Below are positions 13,601 to 27,470 of a stretch of 64,000 nucleotides of DNA, in pieces; the first letter of the stretch is position 1; every line of letters starts with the position of its first letter. The DNA is from Struthidea cinerea. Lineage: Eukaryota > Chordata > Aves > Passeriformes > Corcoracidae. The stretch spans positions 664,476-728,475 of the forward strand of contig VZTI01003154.1 in NCBI GenBank assembly GCA_013397865.1. The letters run 5' to 3'. The position numbers and the translations under genes are program-made. The notes under the pieces were generated by a model, which was given only the letters and a program-made list of their open reading frames with translations, ran no database searches and was not told the DNA's origin.

Positions 13601-16600
13601 AGCCCTGCACAGTGATTTGTCTGGCCCCTCAGGTCTGCCAGGAGCTACAGGAAATGGTATTCCCTACAGCAAAAAGCTGGCTTTTGTAGGCAACTGAATG
13701 TGCTGCAACTGATAGTACTCAGGTCAGATGTCAGAGGAGTTCTGGTGCCAGAAGGGTGATATATGGCTGGCATGAAGGAGATGGGGCATCACCATCACCT
13801 TCCATCTGAAGATATCAAAGACACAGTCAGACATGAACAGATAATATCCACTCACACTAGGGGAAACAGGAATTCCAGTGCTTCCAAATATTTCTATCCC
13901 CAAGGTAGTCCCAGTGAGCTAACCCTGTGGAACTCATAAGTATGCAAGGATATATGGTTATCAAGATAGAGAGAAACAGGAAGATTTCAACAAGCAATTG
14001 CAGGTGTGCGAAGTGACTGATTTCGCTGTTTGATCTGAAGAGGTCCTTCAGGACGAATACATCCAGCAGACAAAGCTACATTTGCTATGGAGAGTGAAAG
14101 CTGTTATTGCCAGCCCCGCTGCCCTGAGGCTGTCTCTATACCCCAGACAGCCCTCGGCTAACCAAGCCTGGTTAACCACGTTAGGCCTACACTTTTCCCC
14201 CACTCTTCTGTTGCCATCAGTGCAGCTAAGCAGCTCTCCATCCTTTTGCTCTCAGTGGGGTGAGGCCAGCACACGGCACCCCTCAGACCCCACAGCACTG
14301 GAAATGTTTCCTCGCAGAATCACTCTCTGCTGTCAAACCAAACCGGACTAGAGCTCGCCTGTTGGAGAGTCTTGTGTCTGTTTCACAATGGTGATTGTGA
14401 AACTAGATCTGTTCACGTGGGAAATATGCTGTGTGTTGGCTGCGACTTCATCCATAATCCATAGGAATCACAGGTTGGGAATAGCACATCATCTGACACT
14501 TTTACTGAGGTTCTCACTACCCTTTTATTACTGCAATATAGAGTCTGGCATTTAACTTTAATGATCTAATTATAATTGTCTGAGGGGGCTCAGCTCTTTC
14601 TCACTGAGCGTGGATGTCTCACATCCGTACTGAGGACTAGGAATCTTCCCAGTATGGTACAAGCAAATCCCTGGTGGCTTATCTGCCTTACAGGCTTTTT
14701 ACAGCTCAGATCTCCATATCCCTGTGTTGCATTGTTTCTCCAGAAACTGCACTACACACTTCAGAGTTGTAAGTTATGTTCCCCATTTCAGCTCTTCAGA
14801 GCAGCCAGTTCTCCCAAGAAGCGTTTAAAGGGCTCCACTGACACAGCCTGGTTTGAAACTGGCAGGCGACGATGAAGACACACACAAGTCAGAGCAGCTT
14901 TTGCTCACACGCCCGATTTGCTGTTCAGATTCCAGAGCTGGTTTTTACGTCTGTCACAGGGTGTCTGTCATCACTTCTCTTCAGAAGCCCAGCAGGGTAT
15001 CCCAAGTGACACCAGCTTTGCAATGGGGAAGAAGGTTCCTTTCTTCCCAAGGTTTTTTAGTGGCAAAATCTCAAACAACAGAGTGAAACAGTGTGTGTCA
15101 GAGCCCAAACTGCAGAAATTTAAAAAAAAAACCAAACCAAGCAAAAAAAAAAAAGCTTTTCCACCCACCCATCTTTCCTGTGAGCCCAAACTCTCTCTGT
15201 CTTATGGCAAGCACCCTGGAAAATATAAAATTTTTCCAAATTAGAAGACCATATGTCCTAACCACAGTTCCTTTCCAGGGAAAATCATAGAAAGTCCTCC
15301 CACATTCATAGTCTGCTTCAGTGGGAACCAGAAATTCTTGCTTACCCTTTCTCCTGGGATCCTATGGGAAGAATGAACAGGGAGTGGTTTCAAGGAGGAC
15401 TTTGTGGTACTAAGCTCCAGACATCACCAGCATCACTAATTTATAAGCAGATGCCTTGGAATCAGTTACACTCTGCTACCTTCTCTCTGCAAAAAGAAAA
15501 GAAAGCACAAGTTCTTCTTGGTTTCAGACTCCCCTCTCAGCTCAGGACATGCACCACCGCACTTCTGGTGACCTGTCCATCTGATGCTCTCATCCCAGCT
15601 GCTGGGCCCTCTGTTGCAGCCATCCCAGCATCCCAAGAACCAGAGGGCCACAGGCACCCATATCCTCAACACGCAGCTGTGGGCGCAGGACCAGTTGAAC
15701 ATCAGCTGAGCCTGCACGTCAACCACTTTCTCCAGTCCCCTTTCATCCATCCGATCCTGCTGGTGGGACCTGTCCCAACAGAAAAATAAAAACAGTCAGA
15801 TGCAGTCATCAAGAGGCCACCTCTGCAGAGGCCACCACACGGGCCAGAGGACACAGGAGCCATAAGCAGGTGGCTCCTCAGGCCACAGTGCACACTCCAG
15901 CCAAGGACCACACCGGGATCCCTTCTCTGAGAGCCACAGCACACCTTCACCACCTCTGCTGCTACTCTGGGAGCAAGATACAGGTAACTCTTAAAAGCTG
16001 CTCTCCTTCTCCCAGAAACCTGACCCAGATGCATAACCCTTCCCAAAGTTTTTCAATCAGCTGCCCATGTAGGGTCTATTTAAAGTCCCCTTTTACCGTT
16101 CCTTAATCACACCAAATATGTGCTGCATTGTGCCTGGGAATTGAATTCTGAATTCTAATGATTTCTTTGCAGTGATTTGAGGCTGTCCCAACGGAGCCTT
16201 TTTTTTTCCAGGGAGATTGAGGAACATCATATTCATCTGTGGGCTCCTAATCCCTTCAGACTAAAGACTACTTTAAAGAGTTCTTTTCAAAATACTTTCA
16301 ACTTCTTTGGTTAGATCTCACAGGAAAGAATCCAGAGAAGATCTTATCTGAACACTGACATGCAATGACCTCTTTGCTCCATTTCATCACTGGTTCTACA
16401 GTCATGTTATTAGGGATAATACTGGGAATTATAGGATTATCTCAGGCTTTCAGATACATTTTACATTGACTAATTTATTCTGTCTGTCCTTTCATGAATG
16501 CCTGATGTAATATCTGAGACAGAGGGTTCACAAGACTAAAGGTATCAAGCTTTCACCTTATCACTACTGTTTGTGGTCTTATGGAACCTCAGCCTCATCT

Positions 16601-19600
16601 GCAGCTGGGTGTTACCAGTGTGTGACCCCAGACACGTGATGGTACATTAAAAGTGCAATTAAAGTATCTGGTTAGCATATCCACGGATGGAAAGTTAATG
16701 AGCTGGTGCTCTGTGTACGCCGCTGTGTGTGTAAGTCATATCTGGCTGCCATGTGTGCCCAGAAGCAGTTCTTTCTCAGGGTATGCTGAAAAGCTCTGTC
16801 ACCACAAGTCAGGCGCACCCTTGATACTTTTCATAAGGCTCCAGAGGAAATTAACATTGGTTCTTCCAGGTTATAGTTTTTATATGCTAAAAACCCCTAC
16901 ACTAGCTGTATCATATGGAAAACAGAAACTGATCAGAACACAGACAGGTAACATAATCCACATGGAACTGATAATTCAAGGACAGATCTGATGTTCAGCA
17001 CCTGACAGAATGACAGGTCAGGCCAGAGTTGTTTCCCTCCTTAAAACCTTCTATATCAGCGGGAGAAATGAAAGCAACACCAAAATGTGCAGCCTGATTG
17101 TGACTGAAGGTGAGATGTAAAAAGGGAATAGTTGTTATTGAAGGTGACCTTTCGGTCTGTAGTAAGTCCCTGGTAATTTCAGTGTGCTTTGTGCTAGGGC
17201 ATAGGTTACCAATCTGCAGGTATCAGGAGATTTTCTGTATTCCTCCAAGCTCTGAATGATTTGGTCCTGAAGATGGAGTGGATATACAGTAGTGGCACAT
17301 GCTCTGCCCTTGTCAGTGGTGCCAGCACAGAACCGAAAGGCACTCAGTATATATGACTGGATGCTTGATCACCGCCTTGATGAGACACAGAGATAAAAAG
17401 CTCAGAGGTCACTCCCAGGGTGATACATCAGTATAAAATTGGAATAATGCAGCAGTGAGTCAAACCAAGGACATACCAATCAACCAATAAGAGGGCTCAT
17501 TTCCTGACAGGCTGCATGTGAGATATGGGAGAGCTTCAAAGCAAACCCTCCAGACAGCATTTTGGGTGAACTATCCCTTCTCCCATTTACTCATTTGCAG
17601 ATCCTTTCTGTGGAATAAGGCAAGACCATTTACACATACAGAGACAGGCTATGTTTTATGGGAACAGAGGAGGTGCACTCATAGCAAAACACGTCTTGTG
17701 CTCAAAATTCAGCACCAAATTTTTCAGTAATTATCTGTACTAGTAGCTTGTAAATGCACCCTTTAGATCTTAACTCAAATGTTAAAAATATTTGAGTATA
17801 GCTGCACAGAACTTGACATTGTCCACACAAAAATTCCTCTTCAAAATCCATAATTACTCCTGTATCCTAATTTGCTGTTTTCACTGTCTCTGGATTTGCC
17901 TCATCAGAAGAATTCTTCTTTTAACCTGGTTTCATATCGAAGCAAGGTCTATCTTCATCAACACGCAATTTATCACAGAGAGAATGAAGATTTACATCTA
18001 TTCTGCCTGAAAAATGAAATAATCTACCAACACAGCTCAGCATGTCTGCAACTGCAAAGTCAGTGGAGCTCACTGTCCACTGGCATGAGAAAGATCTTGG
18101 TTACAAGAGAGGGTGTCACGCTTTGCCAAATCTATAAACCTTTGAAGTCTAATTTTCACATGGCTGAGCTGCTTCACCCATACAAAACGACGGCCTTGAA
18201 CCAGGGCTTCACTATTGCAAACAATAAATGAACTGTACTTCTTAGATACAAGCATACAAGTTCTTAGACGCAAGTTAGTTCTCAGCACCAAACATGGTGG
18301 ACACACCTGGCTTGGTATGTAGAAGACAGGTAACAAAATTTAAATCCCCATTCTTTTGATTTTGGGCTGTTTGCTGTCAACCAGTGCATTCCAGCTTGAA
18401 CCTTCTTCCACAGGCATGACACAAGTAACCCAGCTTGGCCAAAAGGAGACCCAGGCAAACAGCATTTGCCTTTCACAAGCCACCAGACTGCTGTGCAGAC
18501 AGGTCCTCAGTGCCAAAGCAGGAACCAGTCCCTTTTTCTTCCCATTCCTATTCCTTTCATTGCTGAGCAAAGGAAAGGGTGGAACTAAAAACAACGTATC
18601 AGATTTATGTCTGGCCTGCTGCATGTTTTCCTAGCTTGTAAATGCATTACATGTGGCATCTAGGAATAACATGCTCAGCCTCAAAAAGGAAGGGGAAATA
18701 CATAGGAATGAAAGCTTTTGTAGGAATAGTGGGTGCTGTTCTGCCCTGCTTAGCAGGCTGAAAGGGCTGCTTCAGCTGGGGCTGTGTTTTCTCCACTTCA
18801 GCTGCACTATGACCTCAGATGACCCAGGCTGCTGTGAATCTGGCCACTGTACATTTGATCCAGAACACCGAACAACCAGTGTCATTTTCAGTCAGTGCTA
18901 AATCCAATCTGACCTGGATTGAAAAGCCCTTGCATCCCATCTCTAATCCCTTCGGTTCCATCCAAGCAGTGAGGCCTACAGCAAACACTGCACATGAGCT
19001 TTAAGAAAAGCAGGCAAACAAACCAAGTTTCACAGAAATCTAAAAACTCAGACTTCAGGAAATCAACCCCAGTAAAACTCTCCATATTCTCCAGAATAAT
19101 ATTTCTCTGTATTGCTCACTTTCAGACCATTCTGTGACAGTAAACAGATTTTATCTTTCTTCAGTCTCTCTCTCTATAAGACCAGACTAAAGCAACAAAA
19201 TATTCATTACCTCTTTCTGGCCTTCTAGAAAGGTACATCTTGCATGGTTCTTGCAGGAAGTTTAAAAAAAATTAGTTACAATTTTAAAACATTTTGCTTC
19301 AACATGCCAAACATTCCATTTCACAGTTTTTCCCGTAAAATCACAATTCTCAGCCACAGCCACTTCATCAGTATAGAAATAGCTGATTTTCCCACAGTCT
19401 CTCCAACAAGTCAGACAGCAAACCTGCACTAAGATGGTTCAATTTCATTGGAGTCAGCACCTACTGAGCAATGTGGTTTTGGTTTCTTTTAAGCATTCAA
19501 GAACTTTTCTCATAACAATGCCAGATGGCCTTGCAATCAAAACCTTTGCCTTCAGCCTGTCACCTCCAAATTCACTGCTGATAGTCTGTGGACTTGGATT

Positions 19601-22600
19601 TGAATACGAATTCACAGAAGATGTTTCAGATTTTTTTTTTTTTATAAAACAAATTACCTCTGGAATGACAAATCTTCCAACTGCATTAGCTGTTCTCTGG
19701 CTTTCACTTGCCTTTCCAAACATTATGTGAAAAAATGAGAAAGAGGGAAGCGAAAGAAAGATTTCTTGACTACCATCACAAAAGAAATTGTTCCTTAATT
19801 ACAAACAGGACACCCTTAAGCTGAGAAGTGAAGAGAGGGGCAATCTATATGACCTTTCCCCATCATTTTGCTTTGAAATATGGGGTAGGCAGAACCAACT
19901 GATGTGAGCAGATTTAGTAAGATAAACACCAGTGGCAACTTTTTATATTTAACAACATCAGGCCTTCTCCAGGACAAAGAGTCACAATGAGAATACTCGT
20001 TATGTACTCTTGCAAAATGTACTGTGTATTTAAAAAGAAAATATTTGCTTATCAGTTGCTGCTGTATAATGTCAAACACACGGTAGCTACATGATATTTT
20101 AACCTTACCCCCAAGCTACAAGGAAATTGAGTAGATAGTTGGTTTTCTAGTGTCTTTAAAGTAACTAAACATGAAAGGTCAGACTTAGGGAGAACAGAAG
20201 ATAAGCTGCCCAACAAGGCCAGCAGAGCTGAGGAAACATGCTCATGTGCAATGGATATACCAATGTTTGCTTAGAAACATGTCATAAATGTTACATTTAG
20301 TGATGGTTTAAAGCACCCCACATGAACAAGGAGTGGAATTACACAGGAAAAGAAAGGACATCAAAGACCTGATTCAGAGAGTAGAGAGATGGCTGTGTTA
20401 ACACTCTTAGACCAGTTTTAATTAACTTTATGATATACTACCACAGTTACTGGTCTTGTGATCAGGCACCACAGTCAATCATATTTCCCACAGAGGGCCT
20501 GCACTGAGACTCAGCCTCAGAACAGCCTCTTGTACATTTTTTTTGCCACAGTGTATTAGCCCTTTGTGATGACAAAATGATGAAATGGGAAAAATGTACC
20601 TGGACCTGCCTGGGATAGACCCTGCCCCCAGTCGTGCTCCAAAGTTCTCCTGAGACTTTTTCATGTGCCATCTCAGTCAGACAACATTCATGGGGACACA
20701 GGAGTGGGATTCACGGGGCAGAAACATCATGTGCCTCCTTTGGCCATCGTCCTGAGCTAAAACTTGGGCTACACTTCAAACAAACTGGTGAGTGGATGTT
20801 GGAAATTTGCTGCCTTAAAGGAGGTGCAAGTGCCAATTTGAATGAACTCTGTTTCATCCGATACTCCCCCACTGTATACTTGTGGCATTGTACTGTGTCC
20901 TAATTTTTATGAAATTTTATTTAACTGAAGTTTTGAGTGTTCCCCCTGACTTCCATAAGTTTGGGGTTTATTGTACACCAGTCAGTTCTCTCACATGCAG
21001 CATACAGTGCCCGAAAATTTCAGGTTAATTAACTCACATCTGGTTTTCCACAAACAGAAATACTGTGTTCTGCTGCCAACTACTATTGCTAGCTAAAGTG
21101 CTTTGTGCTCTCTCTTGTTTGGGGATGAAACCAGTGCATCTTTGATTTTTAAATCTATATTCTGCATGTCTGATACCTTGTTAGAAAGCCAAGGGTTATT
21201 AATTTCAAAAACAGAAGGTAGAGTTTAATGAATAATGAATAGCAGCTGTTGGAAGAAAATCTTTGTAGCCCTGGGACCGTCTTTCCCTATGTTACAATTA
21301 CACTTTGATTGACCTCAACAATAACTAACAAGCATGCCCAGCTGGATCATAAACCAAGTATATACTATGTCCAGATATGGTGTAAAATTTCACATCAATG
21401 AAACACTCACTGTCAGTCTAACTTCGTCCCATCATATGTCAATCAGACTTACAAATAAACTTACTAGAGCTGGGACACGGTATTTTCCTAGGGAAAAAAA
21501 GTTCTTTACTGGCAATGAATGAACAGTTTAGAAAAATCACAATTACATTGGGATGGCTCAGTCTCTGAAGAAAAGCCTTTTGCCATGACAGACGTGTGGG
21601 GCTTGTTCACTGTGCAAATATTTAGGGGCTTTAAGAAGGAGAAGCAGATTTCCAGGCTGCCTGAAAGAGCTATGTCCCCATAGCTGGGAGGCTGAAAGCA
21701 GAGAAAGGTGAAGTTTAGGCTGATCAAGCAGCTGACATATTTTCTCTGTGAAGGAATGAGCTGCACTGGGACCTGGAGCTTTCAGGGGTCCGTGGGTGGG
21801 AGGCCCACGGGGTTCACTGGGGATACAGTACCTCCCACCTGTGGATAACACATAGTGCTACACCTAAATTTGGGATCTGTCTAAACAAATGGGAGTAAAA
21901 ATGCAGGGACAAACTGTTTACACACACAAAACCAGAAAAATCTGGCCTCTGCTGTTTGGTGGATGGATTACTCACAGTTTTACATCCTGTCTTGTCAGAT
22001 AGGAACTCTGGTCTATAGCCAAACAGTATTAGGGATGAGCCACTGGTGAATAAAACACTCCAGCCTCTGGATTTATATATACTCTCAGCTTTCTAACACT
22101 TTATCCTCCCTCTCCTGACAGTTCCTGGTGGAATAGAGAAGCAACACATCTTTCTCTCATTAAGTCATTGGATTCTCCACTTAAAACAGTTGTATATTAT
22201 TAGTATATATTACTATTTGTATTATTGTTTATACTGCTAAAAGAAATCGTCATAATTTCTTCCTGTCCATGAACTACATTGCTACAGACCCAAAAATGTT
22301 GTTACAGGCACTTTCTCAAAGGGCACAGCACAGCCATGCCAAATTACTCAGTACCCAAATATCCCCAGGTTGGTTTCCCACTTTAACTTCCCCAGTGTGC
22401 TCTGTGAGACCCCACCACGGCACCTCATGCAATCTGCACTGAGGAAGAGTCAGCTCAGCTTGCACGTTGTGTTTGCTGCACTGCAGAGCTGAAACTGCAC
22501 GTCCTGCCTCTCTTCATCAGAAATCAAGGTCAAGCACATCCCGTCCCCTTGCAGCTTCCCCTCTTCGGCACCTCATGCAACAAGCTGAGAATAAAGCAGA

Positions 22601-23119
22601 TCACATAACAAACACCAACACGGATTTTGCCTCTCCTTACACTGCTGCATGTCTTTTCTTTGTGTTCTCCAGCTGACACGGCTGCTCCATAATGGCTCAT
22701 CACTGTTCTCAGTGTTAACGAGAAGCCCTATTGTCAGGGTTTCCTCATCTCATCCATCTTGACATAGAACTTCTTTATAGATTCCTATCTGACCTCAAAT
22801 GTTTTGCTCTGGGGAATAAATGCTACCATACCAGGTATGGGCTGCATACACCCACTGATTTCGATGGAACCAGAAAGGTAATTAATTGAAAGGCGGTTGG
22901 CAATGCCTTGGCTCCAGCCACATGGTTGCAGGTATAAACTGTAGCTATGGTTTCACTTCAAAAAGCAATATACTGTTCTTTCTAGCACAAAGAGAGAGAA
23001 GGAAAAAATAAAAAACAAAGCCAACTACTCACCAGTAGGTAAAATTACACACCACCACCAGGATAAAGCAAATTCCCAGTTGCTCACACCATCCCCTACC
23101 AGGTCATCAGGCACGACAG
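10637..23119. other. Non-genic sequence with one GC-richer patch
   Basis: No gene is recognised. The longest open frames (about 170 codons at 12242-12754 and 141 codons at 15364-15789, both plus) resemble no family I know and lack exon signals. The segment about 15540-15980 is visibly richer in GC than its surroundings without being CpG-dense. The (AAAC)n microsatellite at 11011 is in this stretch. Confidence 0.5.
11011..11040 (+). repeat. (AAAC)n microsatellite
   Basis: About seven uninterrupted AAAC units. It lies in intergenic sequence about 370 bp right of a CR1 copy. Confidence 0.95.
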
Positions 23120-23510
23120 GCTGAGCTTGTAGCACACACGAACTTTTGACAGATCCCAGCCCAGAAGGGTGGATGTGGGAAGTGAATTCCAAAGCTGAGG
23201 TCGGGTGTCTCTGGCTGATCCCAGATACGAGCGCTGTGCTGCAGGAAGGGAAGCAGCCTCCTGGGTCACTATTTGGGGCTTTATAGGTTCCAACTAACAC
23301 CTTGAATTCTGCCCAGGAGCTTATTTACAACGAGCAAGGCTGATCTCAGGTGTTCCTGGCATGGAGCTCCACAGCGTGCACCAGCTCCAGTTTCCATGGG
23401 CCTCAGCACACAGCTCCATATGGAGTGCACGGCGATAACATAATCCAGCGTCAAGGTGTCAACAGCATGGAGAACTGTGACAAGCTTTCTCCACTGGACA
23501 TAAAAGACCC
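23120..23510 (-). mobile_element. Ancient L2/CR1-clade LINE fragment, reverse-transcriptase 3' end
   Basis: On the plus strand it shows the order typical of reptile and bird L2/CR1-like relics: a GGAAGTGAATTCCA block, GGGCTTTATAGGT, ACACCTTGAATTCTGCCCAG, a CACAGCGTGCACCAGCT..GTTTCC block, and ATAATCCAGCGTCAAGGTG. In the minus direction the last block corresponds to the D-Y-C-N-A-L-like motif near the C-terminus of these LINE polymerases. It is heavily decayed with frameshifts and has no coding capacity. Confidence 0.75.
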
Positions 23511-26500
23511 ATTTTTCTTAATAGTAGTGTAAGTGGGGGAAAGACATGGATATTTTGTCAAAGACTTTTCTCAGAGTGTTTCTATGTCCTGGACACCGCT
23601 AATCTTGGAGCCCTTATAAAAGATTGATTATCGACCTGGTCTGTGCTTTGAGAATTTCCTGACCTCACCCTGACGAAATTAATGAAGTTACCTATGTGTG
23701 AAAGCAGCATGGGAGGTCACAGCAGCCCCAAAACTCCTCAGGTGTGAAGATTAGCTAGGATATACTTGGGAAATTTTAGTGGATAAAATGTCTGTCTCTG
23801 TTCTCCAAGAGCTTATTTCTGCCGTGCCTCAATGAAGGTTTAGTTAGTTAATTTCTCCACATCCTCAATTCAGGACTGAGCTGTACCAACCAGCATTTTT
23901 CTTTTTTAATCTATTCAAAATCATATATAGTTGAGCTGATTCTCTCCACATTCCTTATTTTGTTACTTGCTTTCTGACTGTAATTACACAAGCAATTCAA
24001 AGTATTTTAGGACTGGAGAAGAATCTAAATACTTCCCTTGCTAGCAGACTTGCTGTACCAAAAGCAGAAATAAACAAATACTCCTGAGTAGATTCCTACA
24101 CACGTAATGGCAGTTTGAATCTCAGATAGTCCAGCTACAAATGTCCAGCACAGGGCTGCAGACAAAAGCTCTGGCACACAGAGACTCTGTCACCAATTTA
24201 ATAGCAATAACATGCAGTAGGGGTGCAGATTACTCTGGAGCAAACCAGTCAGTGAAATAAAATTACTAGATAGGGAAAGCAAATAATTCTTTTAGTTAGT
24301 ATTTAGCCCAGTCTGGAAATCTGTAACAATTTCCTCTGTGACTGAACTGCTCCAGCATCTTACAGGTACAGGCTCCGTGCTGAATTACCAAGAATGCATC
24401 AGGGTGTTTGCAGTTAAGTATCTTCCTCATAAGTGATGAGTCAACAACACAAGGCTCCTGGGCCAAGTAACAAAGCTGGCTAAAACCTAGACATCAAAAG
24501 ACCACTTCAGTTAAAAAGCTTTCTAAGAGAAAGGGGTCACAGAAGCTATCTAGGGAGACAGGCTGACAGAAAGAGTGAGTGAAAGATTAAGGAGTGGGAA
24601 AGATTCCTTCTCCACGATATTACGAACAGCAACTATTAAGGAAAATTCAAGCACTCTGGTACCTTTAAAAAACAACAAACCAACTTGTTTCTGAAGCAAA
24701 ACAATCTTAAATTAATCATATCTTCAAAAATATATCTTTAAAAGCCATTTACTCTACACTACTTGGCTAGGAGGGAACTTCAGGTCAGTCTCCTCCTCTG
24801 GGAAAGAAGAGAAATTAACCAAAGTTCTGAATTGTTTCCACAGAAATGGTTGTACTTAGAGCTATAGACACACAACAAGGAGATGATCCGAATGTCAGAA
24901 AAATGTGTGATTAGGGGGTTCTCCCACGTTTTTTCCCTTGCCTGGAAAGGAATATGAGTTGGAGGCCATTTTTAAGCCCTTGTTTTCTCAGAATTTTCAA
25001 ATCAAAGAGAAATTCTAGACACAGGAAACTGCAAAACAAGAGTGTGCGAGGCTAACCCTCAAGGATACCAGTTATTACTAGGCAACGGCTAAGAGAAAGC
25101 CATTCAGAAATTTCATTCAGAACTGGTAATTTCAAACAATATCAATCACATTCACAAGTTCCCAGAGTCTTAACTCAGAGGCTTTGGAGGAATGAGAATG
25201 GGAACAGAGAAACTCCCACAAAACAGCATCATTCAAAGATATTTTAGCAAAGGTATGCTAAAATAGCATGGTATCTTTATAGCATACTTCACATGGTATA
25301 AACATTATTCCAGGCAGCAAATCTGCAGACAGATCATCCTTAAAAAGGTGAATACCCAGATTCTACTAAAGCGAGCTCCAGCTCTATGAAGATTATAATT
25401 AAAGTACTGAAGAACTTAAAAAAGCCCACCACCATCCACACTCAAAATCTCTGCACAGAGGTAACCATTTCTTTAGGGCTTCACTCTGAGACAAATAATT
25501 TTAATGCATCATCTGAAAGCCGTAGGAATATAGAAAAGCAAAGCCTTTCTCATGTTGCTGTTCATCACCGAGGCAGAATGGACACAGACATTAGGAAACA
25601 AGAGGTGCCTACACGCATCACAACCAAACCTTACACACAGAATTTACATTAAATGCATCTATGAGTCTGAATGTTCTTTTCTTGAGATTTATCCCACTTC
25701 TATTGTGACAGGAAAGAACTTGTTCCTGAGTTTATTTTTACTTTGGGTTTTTTTAAATAAGTAAGATCCCCCATCTTTGTCAACAAATGTTGAGACAACC
25801 TAAATATAAAACTTCTATCCTATAAATCCTAATGTGTCTTGTATGCTGTACCAATTCTACCAGAACGTACTCTACCTCCATTATGGGATGAAAACATACA
25901 ACTATTTGGATTGGATTTGGCAGGACTGAAAATAAACCATAAAGATACTACAGAGATTAACCAGCCACACAGCACTGGAATCCAGAAACATTGACCCCAC
26001 CAGAAAAGTTTCCATTTGACAAAGAATTCCCTGCATCAAACCCCGCTGAGATGCACCTTACAGACACAGTCACAGTAAAAATGCACAGGGATGTTCATGT
26101 TGTAATTACAGCTCCGCTTCAGAAGCACCCTGATTTTAACTGGGACTGACAGAAGCCCAGAACAGGGAGGCGTAAGAAATACTTGCTATAAAGTTGGAAT
26201 CTTTCCTCCACTGCCAACAGCAAACATTTTTACATTAGGTCACCACTTCAGACTTAGCTGACTGTTTGAGCACCAAATCATACAGGTTCTTCTTCTGCAG
26301 AGATGTTAGATAACCTATCTTTAAAGTATCAAAAGACAACATACAGAATTTGAGAAGGGGTTTTTCAGTATACATGGACTTGTCAAAAATACTGGTATTT
26401 ACTCCAATCACTAGAAAAAAACTGCAGGAAATGCAACATCACACTACTGAAATACCTTGAAAGTATTCTTAAAATAAAAAAAAATTCAAAACTCCTACCA

Positions 26501-27090
26501 ACTATCTCCATGTCAAAAGAAATCAGAGGTCAGATGTGAATCTAAAGAACAGCAAGTTAATAAAGTATCCTCCTCTGAGCTTCCAGGAGAAGAAAAACAG
26601 AAGGGGGTGTTAAATCTTCGAATAAATCTCCAGTAAAGACAGCCAGAAATTATGCTGCCTTTAGCCACATGAAAGAGAATGGAAGGATTTCTCTTTTTAA
26701 ATTACTCTTTATTGTCTGCTTCGTAAATCGTGATCACATGTGGTATTTATTACAATGAAATTTTCTTGTTGCTGCAGCCCTCTTGCTTGCATTTGGTGCT
26801 TTCTGTTTATTTTTAAAAGAAAAACGTCCAGAATTCCTTCAGTTCTCGGACTGAAGTTTTATGGTGGTGCACAAGCCAGAGGGTCACGGTGACAACCAAG
26901 GAGCCTGTGTAAAATATAACACACAGGTTTTTAAGCTGAGATACAAAGCAGTAGAAAAGAATCTAGATCCCGTTATCCCATCTCTCCATTTCATCTTCAC
27001 ACAGACAGCTTTTTATAGGTAGGATGGGAATTGAAATCTAACGAGATTTTTCCGTGCCTGTGTAACTTCAGGACTTGCACTCCTTATTCT
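23511..27090. other. Non-genic AT-rich sequence, nothing recognised
   Basis: No frame above 90 codons, no repeat family recognised, no RNA gene seen. Confidence 0.5.
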
Positions 27091-27470
27091 AAAGCCCACC
27101 AGAACCATCCCATTAGGAACAATTATTTAAGACCTTCTACAACTGACCAAGCCCTTTACAAACTTGCCAAACAGGCAAAGCCAATTCACGGATTGACACA
27201 AATTCACCTCCCCACTGAGGCCGTGAATCACCACATATATTAAACTAAAGAGAGACACTGATATGACCACGGATAAACACATTCCTTGCATTTTTTTTTC
27301 CAGTAGGAAATTGACCCACGTTTGGTCTGAATTAAAGATTCATTGCATTGAAACAAATAACTAAATGGAAAGATATGAGTCCCTTTGAAGAGCGTGCAAA
27401 TCAAATTTGGGTGATAATTAGCAGCAGACAATTGAAACCTACTGTTTATTTGCACAGAACCTGATGTTAC
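27091..27470. repeat. 380-bp direct repeat, copy 1
   Basis: Starts AAAGCCCACCAGAACCATCC and ends AGAACCTGATGTTAC. It matches copy 2 at 34425-34802 in the same orientation over its full length, about 96% by eye. Differences are confined to the left half; the right half of nearly 190 bp shows none. There are no TG..CA ends, poly-A tail or obvious target-site duplication. I do not recognise the family. Confidence 0.93.

Noticed and set aside
14459..14505. AGGAATCACAGGTTGGGAAT, resembling the antisense tail of CR1
   Set aside because: Too short (under 50 bp) to separate from chance.
15364..15789. 141-codon plus-strand frame with overlapping minus-strand frames to 16046
   Set aside because: Lies in a locally GC-rich patch where stops are rarer on both strands; no recognisable domain on either strand.
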